Below, piece by piece: positions 50,514-58,447 of a stretch of DNA of 64,000 bases. The translations under genes and the position numbers were made by a program. Every line of letters begins with the position of its first letter. Positions within the stretch are counted from its first letter, which is position 1. The stretch lies in NCBI GenBank assembly GCA_910588945.1, contig CAJUSF010000013.1, positions 124,001 to 188,000 of the forward strand, given 5' to 3'. The notes under the pieces were generated by a model, which did not search any database, was not told the origin of the DNA, and saw nothing but the letters and a program-made list of their open reading frames with translations. Source of the DNA: an uncultured Eggerthellaceae bacterium (lineage in GTDB: Bacteria; Actinomycetota; Coriobacteriia; Coriobacteriales; Eggerthellaceae).

Positions 50514-53141
50514 TCAGTGTGCGCTCGCCCAATCATCCGCCCACGAAACATCCACCACCAGAGGAACACTCAGCTCAACAACCGACTCCATCACCTCTTT
50601 CACCATCTGCGCGACCTTGTCCACCTCGTCTTTGGGTACAGAAAGATCGAGCTCATCGTGCACCTGAAGCATCAGCTTCGCTCGACTTTCCTGTGCACGA
50701 AGCCTTGCTTGGACCTCTATCATGGCTAGCTTGATGATATCCGCCGCACTGCCTTGCATCGGATGGTTCATTGCTGTGCGCTCCCCGAATCCGCGTCTTT
50801 GCTTGTTGGATCCACGAAGCTCTGGAATATGGCGCTTGCGCCCGAACATCGTCTCGGCATAGCCGGTCTCGCTTGCATGCGCGATAACGCTATCAAGATA
50901 AGTGCGCACTCCCGGATAGGCCCCGTAATATCTCTCGATCATCTCCTTCGCTTCGCCGAAATCGATATCCAGCGTCTGCGAGAGCCCGTAGGCCTGCTGA
51001 CCGTAAACGATGCCAAAATTGACAGCCTTTGCCTTCGAGCGCATCTCAGAAGTGACGTCATCCACATCAACACCGAACACTCTTGCGGCTGTCTGCGCAT
51101 GAAAATCCGCACCGGAGCGAAACGCCTCGATAAGCCCCTCATCACCTGAAAGATGAGCTAAAAGACGTAACTCGATCTGCGAATAGTCAGCAGACAGGAA
51201 CACCTCATCTTCAGCTAGCGGGATAAAGCATTCGCGAATCCGGCGGCCGAAATCTGTTCTCACGGGGATGTTCTGAAGGTTTGGATCCGAGGATGAAAGA
51301 CGCCCTGTAGCGGTCACCGTCTCATGGAATACCGTATGTATGCGAGCATCATCACCCCTCATCTTCGGAAGGCTATCTATGTATGTTGATTTGATCTTCG
51401 CAAGCTCGCGATAGCGCAAGACCGAACTTGCGATCTTCTCGGTCTTAGCAAGCTCTCCGAGCACAGAAGCGTCTGTTGAAAACCCGCGCTGGTTCTTCTT
51501 TATAGGCTTTAGCCCCATCTTCTCAAATAGTATGTGCGAGAGCTGCTTGGGAGAATCGATGTTGAACTCCTCGCCCGCCTGCGCATAGATCTCGCTCGCA
51601 AGCTCGGTGAGCTCTCCTGCGGCATCGCGACCGAGCTCTGATAGCTTGTCGGTGTCGATCGCCACCCCGATACGCTCCATCTGCGCGAGCACGTTCACAA
51701 GAGGCAGATCGATATCGAAGTAAGCATCGGCGGATCCGTCATCGACGAGCGCCTTGTCTAACACACCAGCGAGCATCCGCGTCAATGCCGCTTTTTGCAA
51801 CAGATCCTCATCGGGATCCTCCGCCTCGACGATCTCGCCGCCAAGATATTGCTCAGCGAGCTTATCAAGCGAATAGTCGTTCGTTATGGAGCGCAGCACA
51901 TATGCCGCCAATGAGATATCCATTGCGGAGTTACCGTAGAGCTCATCAAGGGTGATGAGTGCCTCTTTCGAGGTGTCAGGCGGATAGGCCAGCTGAATGA
52001 CCGCCTTGAGATCCTCTGTAGCCAAACTGGCGTTTTTCAGACAGTAAACGAGCATATCCATCGCTTGATCCTCATCAAGGATGACGCTTCCCTTCGAGGT
52101 CGACAGACATATGCGGACTTGAGTGCCAAAAAGGGTATCACCGCCCTCTTCGGTATACGCAAACCCGATCCTCTCGAGATTTTCTACCGCCGAATCCACA
52201 AGCATGCGAGCATCTTTTGGATCGATTCGCTCACCGGAATCGATTTCGAGCACCTCGATGCTAGCCGCCTTTCCTACAAAATTGAGCACACGCGTTAGCG
52301 GGCTTGCAAGCGCATATTCCTTGAACGTCTTATCCACTTCATCTGGATCGAAGTCTGGAAACGAAACCTCCTCAAGATCGAGCGAAAAATCCAGATCGCA
52401 GACGATCGTGGCTATCTGACGGCTCAGATAAGCCATCTTCTCGTTTTCGGCAAGATTTTCCTTCTGCTTGCCTTTGAGCTCATCGATGTGCGAATAGATG
52501 CCCTCTATATCACCGTATTTCTCAAGAAGTTTCTGCGCACTCTTCGGACCGATGCCCGGAACACCGGGTATATTGTCAGACGAATCCCCCATAAGTCCCA
52601 GATAGTCTATGAACTGCGCGGGCGTCACACCGTATTTCTCCATCACCTCATCAGGGCCGAATATGACCACATCCGAGATGCCTTTTTTCGTCGTTACGAT
52701 CTTGGTGAGCTCAGTGGCGAGCTGGCATGCATCTTTATCGCCTGTAACGAGCAGCGTCTCAAATCCCAGCTTCTCATCGCGCGCAGCGATCGTGCCGAGA
52801 ATGTCATCTCCCTCCCATCCGGGAACCTTCACGATCGGGATGCTCATCGATGAGAGCAGTTTCTCGATGATTGGAAATTGCACGCGAAGCTCGTCATCCA
52901 TATGTGGACGCTGAGCCTTATAACTGGGCATTTCCTCTATTCTGTGGGCGGGCTTTCCCTCATCAAAGGCGCACACCACCCCATCGGGGCTGGCTTCCTC
53001 GATGAACTTGCACAGCATCTGCATGAAGCCAAACACCGCATTTGTAGGAGATCCGTCCGGAGCGATCATAGGCGTCTGGATCGCGTGGTAGGCTCTGTGC
53101 ATTAATGAATTACCGTCGATGACGGCGATCTTCTTGGACAT
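50514..53141 (-). CDS. polA: DNA polymerase I
   Basis: Gap-filling polymerase with a 5'-3' nuclease domain. 875 residues: 5' nuclease (DGNSLMHRAYHA, VCAFDEGKPAHR, VTGDKDACQLA, LMGDSSDNIPGVPGIGPKSAQ) and Pol A domain with ADYSQIELRLLAHLSGD (motif A), RSKAKAVNFGIVYG (O helix) and LMLQVHDELDL (motif C). The middle domain lacks the DxE of 3'-5' exonuclease (RIGFAYTEEG stands where AFDTET would), so proofreading is probably lost, as in many Gram-positives. Start ATG at 53141 chosen; earlier in-frame codons up to 53183 are possible. Confidence 0.97.
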   Translation of the reverse strand: MSKKIAVIDGNSLMHRAYHAIQTPMIAPDGSPTNAVFGFMQMLCKFIEEASPDGVVCAFDEGKPAHRIEEMPSYKAQRPHMDDELRVQFPIIEKLLSSMSIPIVKVPGWEGDDILGTIAARDEKLGFETLLVTGDKDACQLATELTKIVTTKKGISDVVIFGPDEVMEKYGVTPAQFIDYLGLMGDSSDNIPGVPGIGPKSAQKLLEKYGDIEGIYSHIDELKGKQKENLAENEKMAYLSRQIATIVCDLDFSLDLEEVSFPDFDPDEVDKTFKEYALASPLTRVLNFVGKAASIEVLEIDSGERIDPKDARMLVDSAVENLERIGFAYTEEGGDTLFGTQVRICLSTSKGSVILDEDQAMDMLVYCLKNASLATEDLKAVIQLAYPPDTSKEALITLDELYGNSAMDISLAAYVLRSITNDYSLDKLAEQYLGGEIVEAEDPDEDLLQKAALTRMLAGVLDKALVDDGSADAYFDIDLPLVNVLAQMERIGVAIDTDKLSELGRDAAGELTELASEIYAQAGEEFNIDSPKQLSHILFEKMGLKPIKKNQRGFSTDASVLGELAKTEKIASSVLRYRELAKIKSTYIDSLPKMRGDDARIHTVFHETVTATGRLSSSDPNLQNIPVRTDFGRRIRECFIPLAEDEVFLSADYSQIELRLLAHLSGDEGLIEAFRSGADFHAQTAARVFGVDVDDVTSEMRSKAKAVNFGIVYGQQAYGLSQTLDIDFGEAKEMIERYYGAYPGVRTYLDSVIAHASETGYAETMFGRKRHIPELRGSNKQRRGFGERTAMNHPMQGSAADIIKLAMIEVQARLRAQESRAKLMLQVHDELDLSVPKDEVDKVAQMVKEVMESVVELSVPLVVDVSWADDWASAH

Positions 53142-53233
53142 AGATATTCCCATCCTAAGCTCATGCGATTCGAGATGATCCATCTCGAGTCGATATGAAA
53201 CGAAAGCGCCGACGCACCTTTGCGCCTATCGCT

Positions 53234-53908
53234 CTAGACGCTCCAAAGATAACCGACCCCGCGAACTGTTTCAAGACGTTGCGCCAATTCCGGGCCGAGC
53301 TTTGCGCGAACGCGCCTGACATGAACATCCACCGTCCGCGAACCGCCGTAATAGTCAAATCCCCACACCCGACGCAAAAGGGCATCACGTGAATAGGTGC
53401 GCCCAGGATGCGTCACCAAAAACGCGAGCAGCGCATATTCCAGATAGGTGAGATCAAGTGGCTCGCCGCCGACCTTCACCTGATAGGTGGCAAGATTCAT
53501 GGTCATGTTGTCTATGGCGATAAAATCGCTCGAGGAAAGCTCGTTGCCAGGCCACAGAAGCTGCGATATGCGCGCAGAACATTCCTCGGCCGTTGCCCCG
53601 TGGACTATAAAATCCGCCTTCACCTGAACAGGCAGCCTGAACTCTTTGAGCTGCTCATTGTTCACGATCAGAAGAAGCGAGGTCGAATCGTCATCGACAA
53701 GCACTGTCTCGACATCGGCCACATCCTTGGCGACATCGCCTCTCGCCTCGAAGATAACGAGATCATGTGATGGATTGGCAGCCAGCAGCTTTCTGAATTG
53801 CAGTGTGGAGCCTGCCACCACATCCACATCAAGCCCGGAGAGCACTTGCTGAAAACGATGTGCATTATCGAGCGAATCGGCTATGAAGATCACCTTTTTT
53901 CTGGCCAT
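53234..53908 (-). CDS. OmpR-type orphan winged-helix regulator next to glnA (GlnR-like)
   Basis: 224 residues: an N-terminal receiver-like domain (IFIADSLDNAHRFQQVL..., DLVIFEARGDV) and a C-terminal winged helix (PLDLTYLEYALLAFLVTHPG, SRDALLRRVWGFDYYGGSRTVDVHVRRVRAKLG). The expected phosphoacceptor Asp is replaced (strand 3 is LVIFEARG), and the Lys/Thr site is not evident, so it is likely phosphorylation-independent, like the actinobacterial GlnR group. Its ATG immediately follows the glnA stop, with no histidine kinase nearby. By context I infer nitrogen regulation; the target is not shown. Confidence 0.78.
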   Translation of the reverse strand: MARKKVIFIADSLDNAHRFQQVLSGLDVDVVAGSTLQFRKLLAANPSHDLVIFEARGDVAKDVADVETVLVDDDSTSLLLIVNNEQLKEFRLPVQVKADFIVHGATAEECSARISQLLWPGNELSSSDFIAIDNMTMNLATYQVKVGGEPLDLTYLEYALLAFLVTHPGRTYSRDALLRRVWGFDYYGGSRTVDVHVRRVRAKLGPELAQRLETVRGVGYLWSV

Positions 53909-55291
53909 CTACAACACCGCCAACAATCTGTCGAGCTCCCATGGGGTGACTATACGCTGGTATGCATCCCATTCCTCGGCCTTGGCCTTCACCAGATATG
54001 AGTGCGCATATGGACCAAGCGTCTCTTTCATAAGCTCGCTAGCCTCAAAGCGCTCAATAGCCTCGAACAGCGTTTTGGGAAGTTGCTCTGCAGGCCCAGA
54101 TACCCGATCGGGCTTTGCCGCCTCACCGATGTCGGCCTCGCATGCATCGCAAAGCTCTAGTTCCTCTTCGATCCCCGCAAGCCCGGCCGCAAGCATTGCA
54201 GCGAAGACGAGATAGGGATTGGCCGCCGGATCAGGGCTTCGAAGCTCGATGCGCGAAGCATCCTTCTCATCGGGCCTGTATCCCGGAACCCTTACGATAG
54301 CCGAGCGGTTGTTGCGCGCCCATGCGATGTTGACAGGAGCCTGCACTCCGCTTGCAAGCCTCTTATAAGAATTCACATACTGATTGGTGATCAAGCAGAA
54401 TTCCGGTGTGTACTTGAGAATACCCGCGATATATTGCTTAGCCGTCTTCGATAGATTGTAACCAGACGGATCCCTGTCATCGAAAAACGCATTGTTGCCC
54501 TGATCGTCAAAAAGACTTTGATGGACATGCATCGCAGATCCCGGAGCGTCGCTCATCGGCTTCGGCATGAAAGATGCATACACACCGTGCTTGAGCGCGA
54601 TCTCTTTAACGACGAGCTTATAGGTCATAACAGCATCAGCCATCGAAAGCGCATCGGAATATCTCAGATCTATCTCATGTTGGGAAGGTGCAAGCTCATG
54701 ATGCGAATACTCGACAGGTATCCCCATCTTCTCGAGAGTGAGCACGGTGTCTCGGCGAAGGTCAGACGCGTAGTCTAAAGTCGTCAGATCAAAATAGCTA
54801 CCCTTGTCGAGCACCTCTGTTCCGGTGGGATCCTTGAAGTAGAAAAACTCCAATTCAGGCCCAACATTGAGAGAGAACCCCATCTTAGCCGCTTTTCGCA
54901 CTATCCGCTTAAGGATGTGGCGCGGGTCGCTCTCAAAAGGAGAGCCATCAGGCATCTTGATATCGCAAAACATCCTAGCAACAGCGTTTGATTGAGGACG
55001 CCATGGAAGCACTTGGAAGGTCGACGGATCGGGAAATGCCAGAAGATCTGTTTCCTGCGACTCGGAAAATCCCTTGATGCAGCTACCGTCGAACCCCATC
55101 CCATCGCAAAATGCATGCTCGAGCTCTCCGGGGACCACAGCGAATGACTTCATATTCCCAAGAACATCCGTGAACCAGCATCGCACAAAGTGAACATCTC
55201 TACTCTCGATGGTCTTTAGAACGAAATCCTGTTCTCGAGCTTGGTTATCCAAGATGCATCCTCGTTTCAGATCGGACCTGTTTTTATCCAT
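53909..55291 (-). CDS. glnA: Glutamine synthetase type I
   Basis: Makes glutamine from glutamate, ammonia and ATP. 460 residues: FTDVLGNMKSFAV near residue 42, DGSCIKGFSESQETDLLAFPD, GPELEFFYFKD (metal Glu), EYSHHELAPSQHEIDLRY, PGSAMHVHQSL, and NNRSAIVRVPGYRP. Adenylylation Tyr loop (NLYDLP) is absent, suggesting a GSI-alpha type. The ATG at 55291 has no ribosome site; a TTG at 55252 has GAGG seven bases upstream and may be the true start. The orphan regulator follows directly. An AT-rich inverted repeat lies upstream (55333-55351). Confidence 0.96.
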   Translation of the reverse strand: MDKNRSDLKRGCILDNQAREQDFVLKTIESRDVHFVRCWFTDVLGNMKSFAVVPGELEHAFCDGMGFDGSCIKGFSESQETDLLAFPDPSTFQVLPWRPQSNAVARMFCDIKMPDGSPFESDPRHILKRIVRKAAKMGFSLNVGPELEFFYFKDPTGTEVLDKGSYFDLTTLDYASDLRRDTVLTLEKMGIPVEYSHHELAPSQHEIDLRYSDALSMADAVMTYKLVVKEIALKHGVYASFMPKPMSDAPGSAMHVHQSLFDDQGNNAFFDDRDPSGYNLSKTAKQYIAGILKYTPEFCLITNQYVNSYKRLASGVQAPVNIAWARNNRSAIVRVPGYRPDEKDASRIELRSPDPAANPYLVFAAMLAAGLAGIEEELELCDACEADIGEAAKPDRVSGPAEQLPKTLFEAIERFEASELMKETLGPYAHSYLVKAKAEEWDAYQRIVTPWELDRLLAVL

Positions 55292-55332
55292 CGATTCAAT
55301 TTAATGCATAAGATGCCTATCGACGCCCCACA

Positions 55333-55351
55333 TTTTCGAATTTAACGAAAA
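55333..55351. promoter_or_regulatory. Inverted repeat upstream of glnA (operator candidate)
   Basis: TTTTCG and CGAAAA (55333-55338, 55346-55351) flank AATTTAA, about 42 bases above the glnA ATG. Position fits an operator for the adjacent regulator, which is inference. Confidence 0.35.
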
Positions 55352-55453
55352 GTTTATGTTTTGACCCATGCCGATCGCCCGTCAGATGCTCAAGCAGTAA
55401 AGAGGCATCTTCACCCATTGTCTATAACAAAATGACCACTTGCACCCTAGCAT

Positions 55454-55484
55454 AAAAAAGGACCCGCACATCACGGGTCCTTTT
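55454..55484 (-). terminator. Intrinsic terminator of rpmE
   Basis: AAAAGGACCCG and CGGGTCCTTTT form a perfect 11-bp stem around a 7-base loop (55456-55484), T-run at 55459-55454 on minus; it could work in both directions. Confidence 0.92.
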
Positions 55485-55506
55485 CATCATGTCGGAATAT
55501 AGACCG

Positions 55507-55980
55507 TTACTCAGCAGCGGTCTCCTCTGATGCTGCAGCCTCATCGGCAACAGCGTTTTCAGCAGCAGCCTCAACAGCCTCATCCTGAACCTCTGCCGAA
55601 GGCTCGGCTGCTGGCTCCTCAGATGCTGTAGAATTCGCAGCTTCTTCTGCATACTTTGCGGCGCGCTCGGCCTTCTCCTTGGCCTTAGCCTCACGCTCTG
55701 CCTTACGGGCTGCCTCTTTCTCAGCAGCCTTTGCAGCACGCTCCGCCTTACGAGCGGCCTCGCGCTCTGCAACAGTGTTGGTGGCGTTGCCGAAACGATC
55801 GGCAAAACGCTGAACACGACCACCGGTATCGATGAGCTTTTGAGTACCGGAATAGAACGGATGGCAAACGTTACAAATGTCGATCCTGAGCTCCGGTTTG
55901 GTCGAATGCGTTGTGAACTCGTTGCCGCAACTGCATTTGACCTTGCACTCTACGTATTCCGGGTGAATTCCCTGTTTCAT
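55507..55980 (-). CDS. rpmE: 50S ribosomal protein L31 with long acidic/Ala-Lys tail
   Basis: The first about 68 residues are normal zinc-binding L31: CKVKCSCGNEF (Cys-x-Cys) and DICNVCHPFYSGTQK (Cys-x-x-Cys). They are followed by about 85 residues of extra helix-prone sequence, first Arg/Lys/Ala/Glu-rich (AEREAARKAERAAKAAEKEA), then Ala/Glu-rich and acidic. Such long tails are not part of the usual L31 family. A short hairpin lies in the 5' leader and a strong terminator follows. Confidence 0.95.
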   Translation of the reverse strand: MKQGIHPEYVECKVKCSCGNEFTTHSTKPELRIDICNVCHPFYSGTQKLIDTGGRVQRFADRFGNATNTVAEREAARKAERAAKAAEKEAARKAEREAKAKEKAERAAKYAEEAANSTASEEPAAEPSAEVQDEAVEAAAENAVADEAAASEETAAE

Positions 55981-56047
55981 ATTCTAACTCCTAACCTTTG
56001 TCTTGGTTTCCGACCAAGACGAGACAAGTTTGAATATGATATCACAA

Positions 56048-56428
56048 CTAAATATCGAATTTCCAGAGCCCGTGAAGATTGCAGTACTCATATACCGTAA
56101 CAGCCTTCTCGCCTTCACCGAGATGGAATACTGTGTGAGGAGCATCGCCTGGTTTGAGCGGATGTATCTCATAGCCGCGATCCTTCACAAGGCAAATGAA
56201 CTGGATGTAGTGCTCGTCCATCATTGGATGGTCGATACTTCCGATATTCACATCGATACGATCGCCGTCGATCTTCACATCTGGAACGTGCTTCTCAAGC
56301 GCCGCGTCCTGTGTGTCTGCTACAAGCTCCACCATCGGCTCTCCACAGCAAACAAGGTCCACCCCACTGTCGAACACCTTTACTGCAATGTTGCCGCAAT
56401 GCATGCACTTATAGAATTTGACCTGCAT
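56048..56428 (-). CDS. dfx: Desulfoferrodoxin (superoxide reductase)
   Basis: Reduces superoxide to peroxide in anaerobes without making oxygen. 126 residues: N-terminal desulforedoxin-like rubredoxin-type Fe site (YKCMHCGN and VDLVCCGEP), then the SOR domain with EKHVPDVK (catalytic Lys in EKHxP), the His in GSIDHPMMDEHYIQFI, and EYCNLHGLWK (Cys and His of the catalytic Fe). So it is the two-iron type. Start ATG at 56428 with AGAGG eight bases upstream. An inverted repeat at 56504-56528 lies in the promoter region. Confidence 0.95.
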   Translation of the reverse strand: MQVKFYKCMHCGNIAVKVFDSGVDLVCCGEPMVELVADTQDAALEKHVPDVKIDGDRIDVNIGSIDHPMMDEHYIQFICLVKDRGYEIHPLKPGDAPHTVFHLGEGEKAVTVYEYCNLHGLWKFDI

Positions 56429-56503
56429 GATCAACCTCTCTTTCGTTATTCTGAAACGCTATTTCCAATGTCTGAACGCATCTTTGCGATCAGTCCATAT
56501 GTA

Positions 56504-56528
56504 GCGATAAGATACTATCTTTGATCGC
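56504..56528. promoter_or_regulatory. Imperfect palindrome upstream of desulfoferrodoxin
   Basis: GCGATAAGATA (56504-56514), one base, and TATCTT-tg-ATCGC-type arm (56516-56528) form an inverted repeat with a 2-base bulge, 76 bases before the ATG. An oxidative-stress regulator site is possible. Confidence 0.35.
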
Positions 56529-56573
56529 CATCGTACAGTTACTTTTCGGCGATGATTACAAACGGTTATCCTA

Positions 56574-57434
56574 TCATGATTGCGTGGAAGTATCCGGCCG
56601 ATCGCTTGAGCTCGATGAGCGACGAATCCCCTCTTGAGGTCTTTTCGTCTTGGCCGCATAGATGAGCACGGCTGCACCCACTATGATAAGCGGCAAAGAG
56701 AGCACCTGCCCCATCGTAACCCAACCAAAGGCCAGATATCCGAGCTGGATATCCGGCTCGCGCACGAATTCTATCAGAACGCGGAACACTCCATACATAA
56801 CAAGGAACACACCTATGAACGACCCTCTTGGGAGCGTGGGCTTTTTGAACGACATGGCGAACAACACAGCGAAGATGACAAGCCCCTCAAGGATGCCTTC
56901 ATATAGCTGGCTCGGATGACGCGGCATATCACCAGCCGCTCCACCGAACACAACACCCCACGGAAGATCTGTAGGCGCGCCCCAAAGCTCACCGTTGATG
57001 AAATTCGCGCACCTGACCATGAATATCCCTAAAGTGGCTGCAATAGCGCCCAGATCAGCTAGTGTCAGATATGGGATAGTTGTGATCTTGGCCGCCACGA
57101 TGCCTGAGACAAGCGCTCCGATAAGACCCCCGTGAAAACTCATCCCACCTTGATTGATGGCAAATATCTCCAGCGGATGCGAGAGATAGTATCCGTTGCC
57201 ATAAAAAAGGCAATATCCTAAACGAGCGCCGATGATGATACCTATGATGACGCACACCATAATGGTGAGCACACTATCGGCATCAATGCGCAATTTCCAG
57301 CGCTTGGATACCTTATAAAGAAGCAGTGCGGCAACGGCGAACCCAAGCACATAGCCTATGCCATACCACCGAACAGCGAACGGACCTACTGAGAAGGCTA
57401 CAGGATCAAGAGCATGATAGATATCATCGAGCAT
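56574..57434 (-). CDS. lgt: Prolipoprotein diacylglyceryl transferase
   Basis: First step of lipoprotein maturation in the membrane. 286 residues, seven hydrophobic segments; signatures: FAVRWYGIGYVLGF, MSFHGGLIGALVSG (catalytic His-Gly-Gly), VRCANFINGELWG and PRHPSQLYEG. ATG at 57434 overlaps the preceding stop by one base (TAATG) with AGGAGTGATCGA before it. Serves, among others, the SBP lipoprotein at 4114-4962. Confidence 0.97.
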   Translation of the reverse strand: MLDDIYHALDPVAFSVGPFAVRWYGIGYVLGFAVAALLLYKVSKRWKLRIDADSVLTIMVCVIIGIIIGARLGYCLFYGNGYYLSHPLEIFAINQGGMSFHGGLIGALVSGIVAAKITTIPYLTLADLGAIAATLGIFMVRCANFINGELWGAPTDLPWGVVFGGAAGDMPRHPSQLYEGILEGLVIFAVLFAMSFKKPTLPRGSFIGVFLVMYGVFRVLIEFVREPDIQLGYLAFGWVTMGQVLSLPLIIVGAAVLIYAAKTKRPQEGIRRSSSSSDRPDTSTQS

Positions 57435-57721
57435 TATCGATCACTCCTATCATCACTCAGGCTCCCGTCATCCTGCGAATCGCCTAAACCTCCGCGATCT
57501 ACTCCCATTCCGGCAGTCACTTCATTGGCCACTCTGACGACCTCTTTTTGAAGTTGCAACGGAATTGGCTGGATGGATGAGATTTTGGACTGGCAATTAG
57601 GACACTCGACAGTAAAAAGCCCCAAGTCCTGTCGCAGTGCCATAAGCGAGCTGTACTCGAAAAGATTCAGCGTTGAGAGCCCGCATGATGGGCATACCAT
57701 CGTCGTTTGATTGTATTGCAT
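57434..57721 (-). CDS. Small zinc-ribbon-like protein, unknown function
   Basis: 95 residues. Two Cys pairs (VCPSCGLS near residue 10 and ECPNCQSK near 40) suggest a treble-clef or zinc-ribbon metal site; the last 35 residues are acidic and disordered. Translation is coupled to lgt (TAATG). I do not recognise a family. Confidence 0.65.
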   Translation of the reverse strand: MQYNQTTMVCPSCGLSTLNLFEYSSLMALRQDLGLFTVECPNCQSKISSIQPIPLQLQKEVVRVANEVTAGMGVDRGGLGDSQDDGSLSDDRSDR

Positions 57722-57742
57722 CTATATACCTTAAAGATACGA

Positions 57743-58033
57743 TCAGAGAAGGAATCTATTCGGATTACCTTGGCGCTTGAAGCCCTCCGGCCGCTCTGAG
57801 ATATCAGGCCCATGGATAAGAAAATGCTCGCAGAATCGGCAGATCTCCTTTTGAGCCATATCGTAGTCGCGATCAGGATTGAGCAGCACGTTAAAATCCT
57901 CGCACACCACATGGGTCTTGCGAACACAAGCCGCGTAATGGCAGTCGGCCGGGCACGGCTCACCGGGAGTGTTGTGAGGGCATCTGCCCATCATCTCCTC
58001 ATCGCAACCGCGCTTTTCCCAGCATCTTTCCAA
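57743..58033 (-). CDS. Cysteine-rich small protein, unknown
   Basis: About 96 residues with nine cysteines (residues 4, 10, 18, 27, 31, 36, 44, 65, 68), including CHYAAC (Cys-x4-Cys) and ICRFCEHF (Cys-x-x-Cys). This density suggests Fe-S or zinc binding. Start is unsettled: the in-frame TTG at 58033 has GGGGG upstream; the next in-frame Met is at 57994. The same frame stays open upstream to the NifU stop, across a 9-bp hairpin. Lies between a NifU-type scaffold and a zinc-ribbon gene, so a role in metal-cluster handling is plausible but not shown. Confidence 0.6.
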   Translation of the reverse strand: MERCWEKRGCDEEMMGRCPHNTPGEPCPADCHYAACVRKTHVVCEDFNVLLNPDRDYDMAQKEICRFCEHFLIHGPDISERPEGFKRQGNPNRFLL

Positions 58034-58054
58034 ACCCAGCCCCCTTACGTCAAA

Positions 58055-58077
58055 CGGAGTGGGAAAGCCCCACTCCG
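58055..58077 (-). other. 9-bp hairpin between the NifU-type gene and the Cys-rich gene
   Basis: CGGAGTGGG (58055-58063) and CCCACTCCG (58069-58077) are perfect arms with a 5-base loop, followed on minus by only three T. Partial terminator or stabiliser. Confidence 0.5.
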
Positions 58078-58123
58078 AAAGAAACTCAACATCTTCTATC
58101 GAGCGACCCCTGAAAGAGCATTC

Positions 58124-58351
58124 CTATGCAGGAACGACCTTCGTGACGCCCTCAACCCTATCCTTGAGGATGCGCTCTACCCCATTAGCGAGCGTCATCT
58201 GCGACATCGGGCAGCCCTTGCAGGCTCCCTGAAGCTCAACGGTCACAACGCCGTCTTCGCTCACATCAACAAGCTCGACATCGCCGCCATCGGCCTGAAG
58301 GCTCGGACGAATGAGCTGCATAACCTCTGCTACCTTTTCCTTATCTACCAT
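58124..58351 (-). CDS. NifU-like C-terminal-domain Fe-S scaffold protein
   Basis: 75 residues with the NifU C-terminal domain: VMQLIRPSLQADGGDVELV, and the cluster-binding GACKGCPMS (Cys-x-x-Cys), ending VTKVVPA. Such proteins carry Fe-S clusters from a scaffold to target enzymes. ATG at 58351 has GGAGAAG upstream and is preferred over the longer frame to 58414. No NifS/SUF genes are visible nearby. Confidence 0.92.
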   Translation of the reverse strand: MVDKEKVAEVMQLIRPSLQADGGDVELVDVSEDGVVTVELQGACKGCPMSQMTLANGVERILKDRVEGVTKVVPA

Positions 58352-58447
58352 TTTCTTCTCCGATCGGATCGTTAATTCAAAGACCTGCACGGTCCTTTTT
58401 ATCATATCGAGCAAATGATATCACGGAATGTGACCGAATCGAAAATA

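Noticed and set aside
58034..58123. Cys-rich protein fused to NifU through UAG read-through
   Set aside because: The frame continues after the stop, but an intervening 9-bp hairpin and lack of any pyrrolysine-type context make normal termination far more likely.
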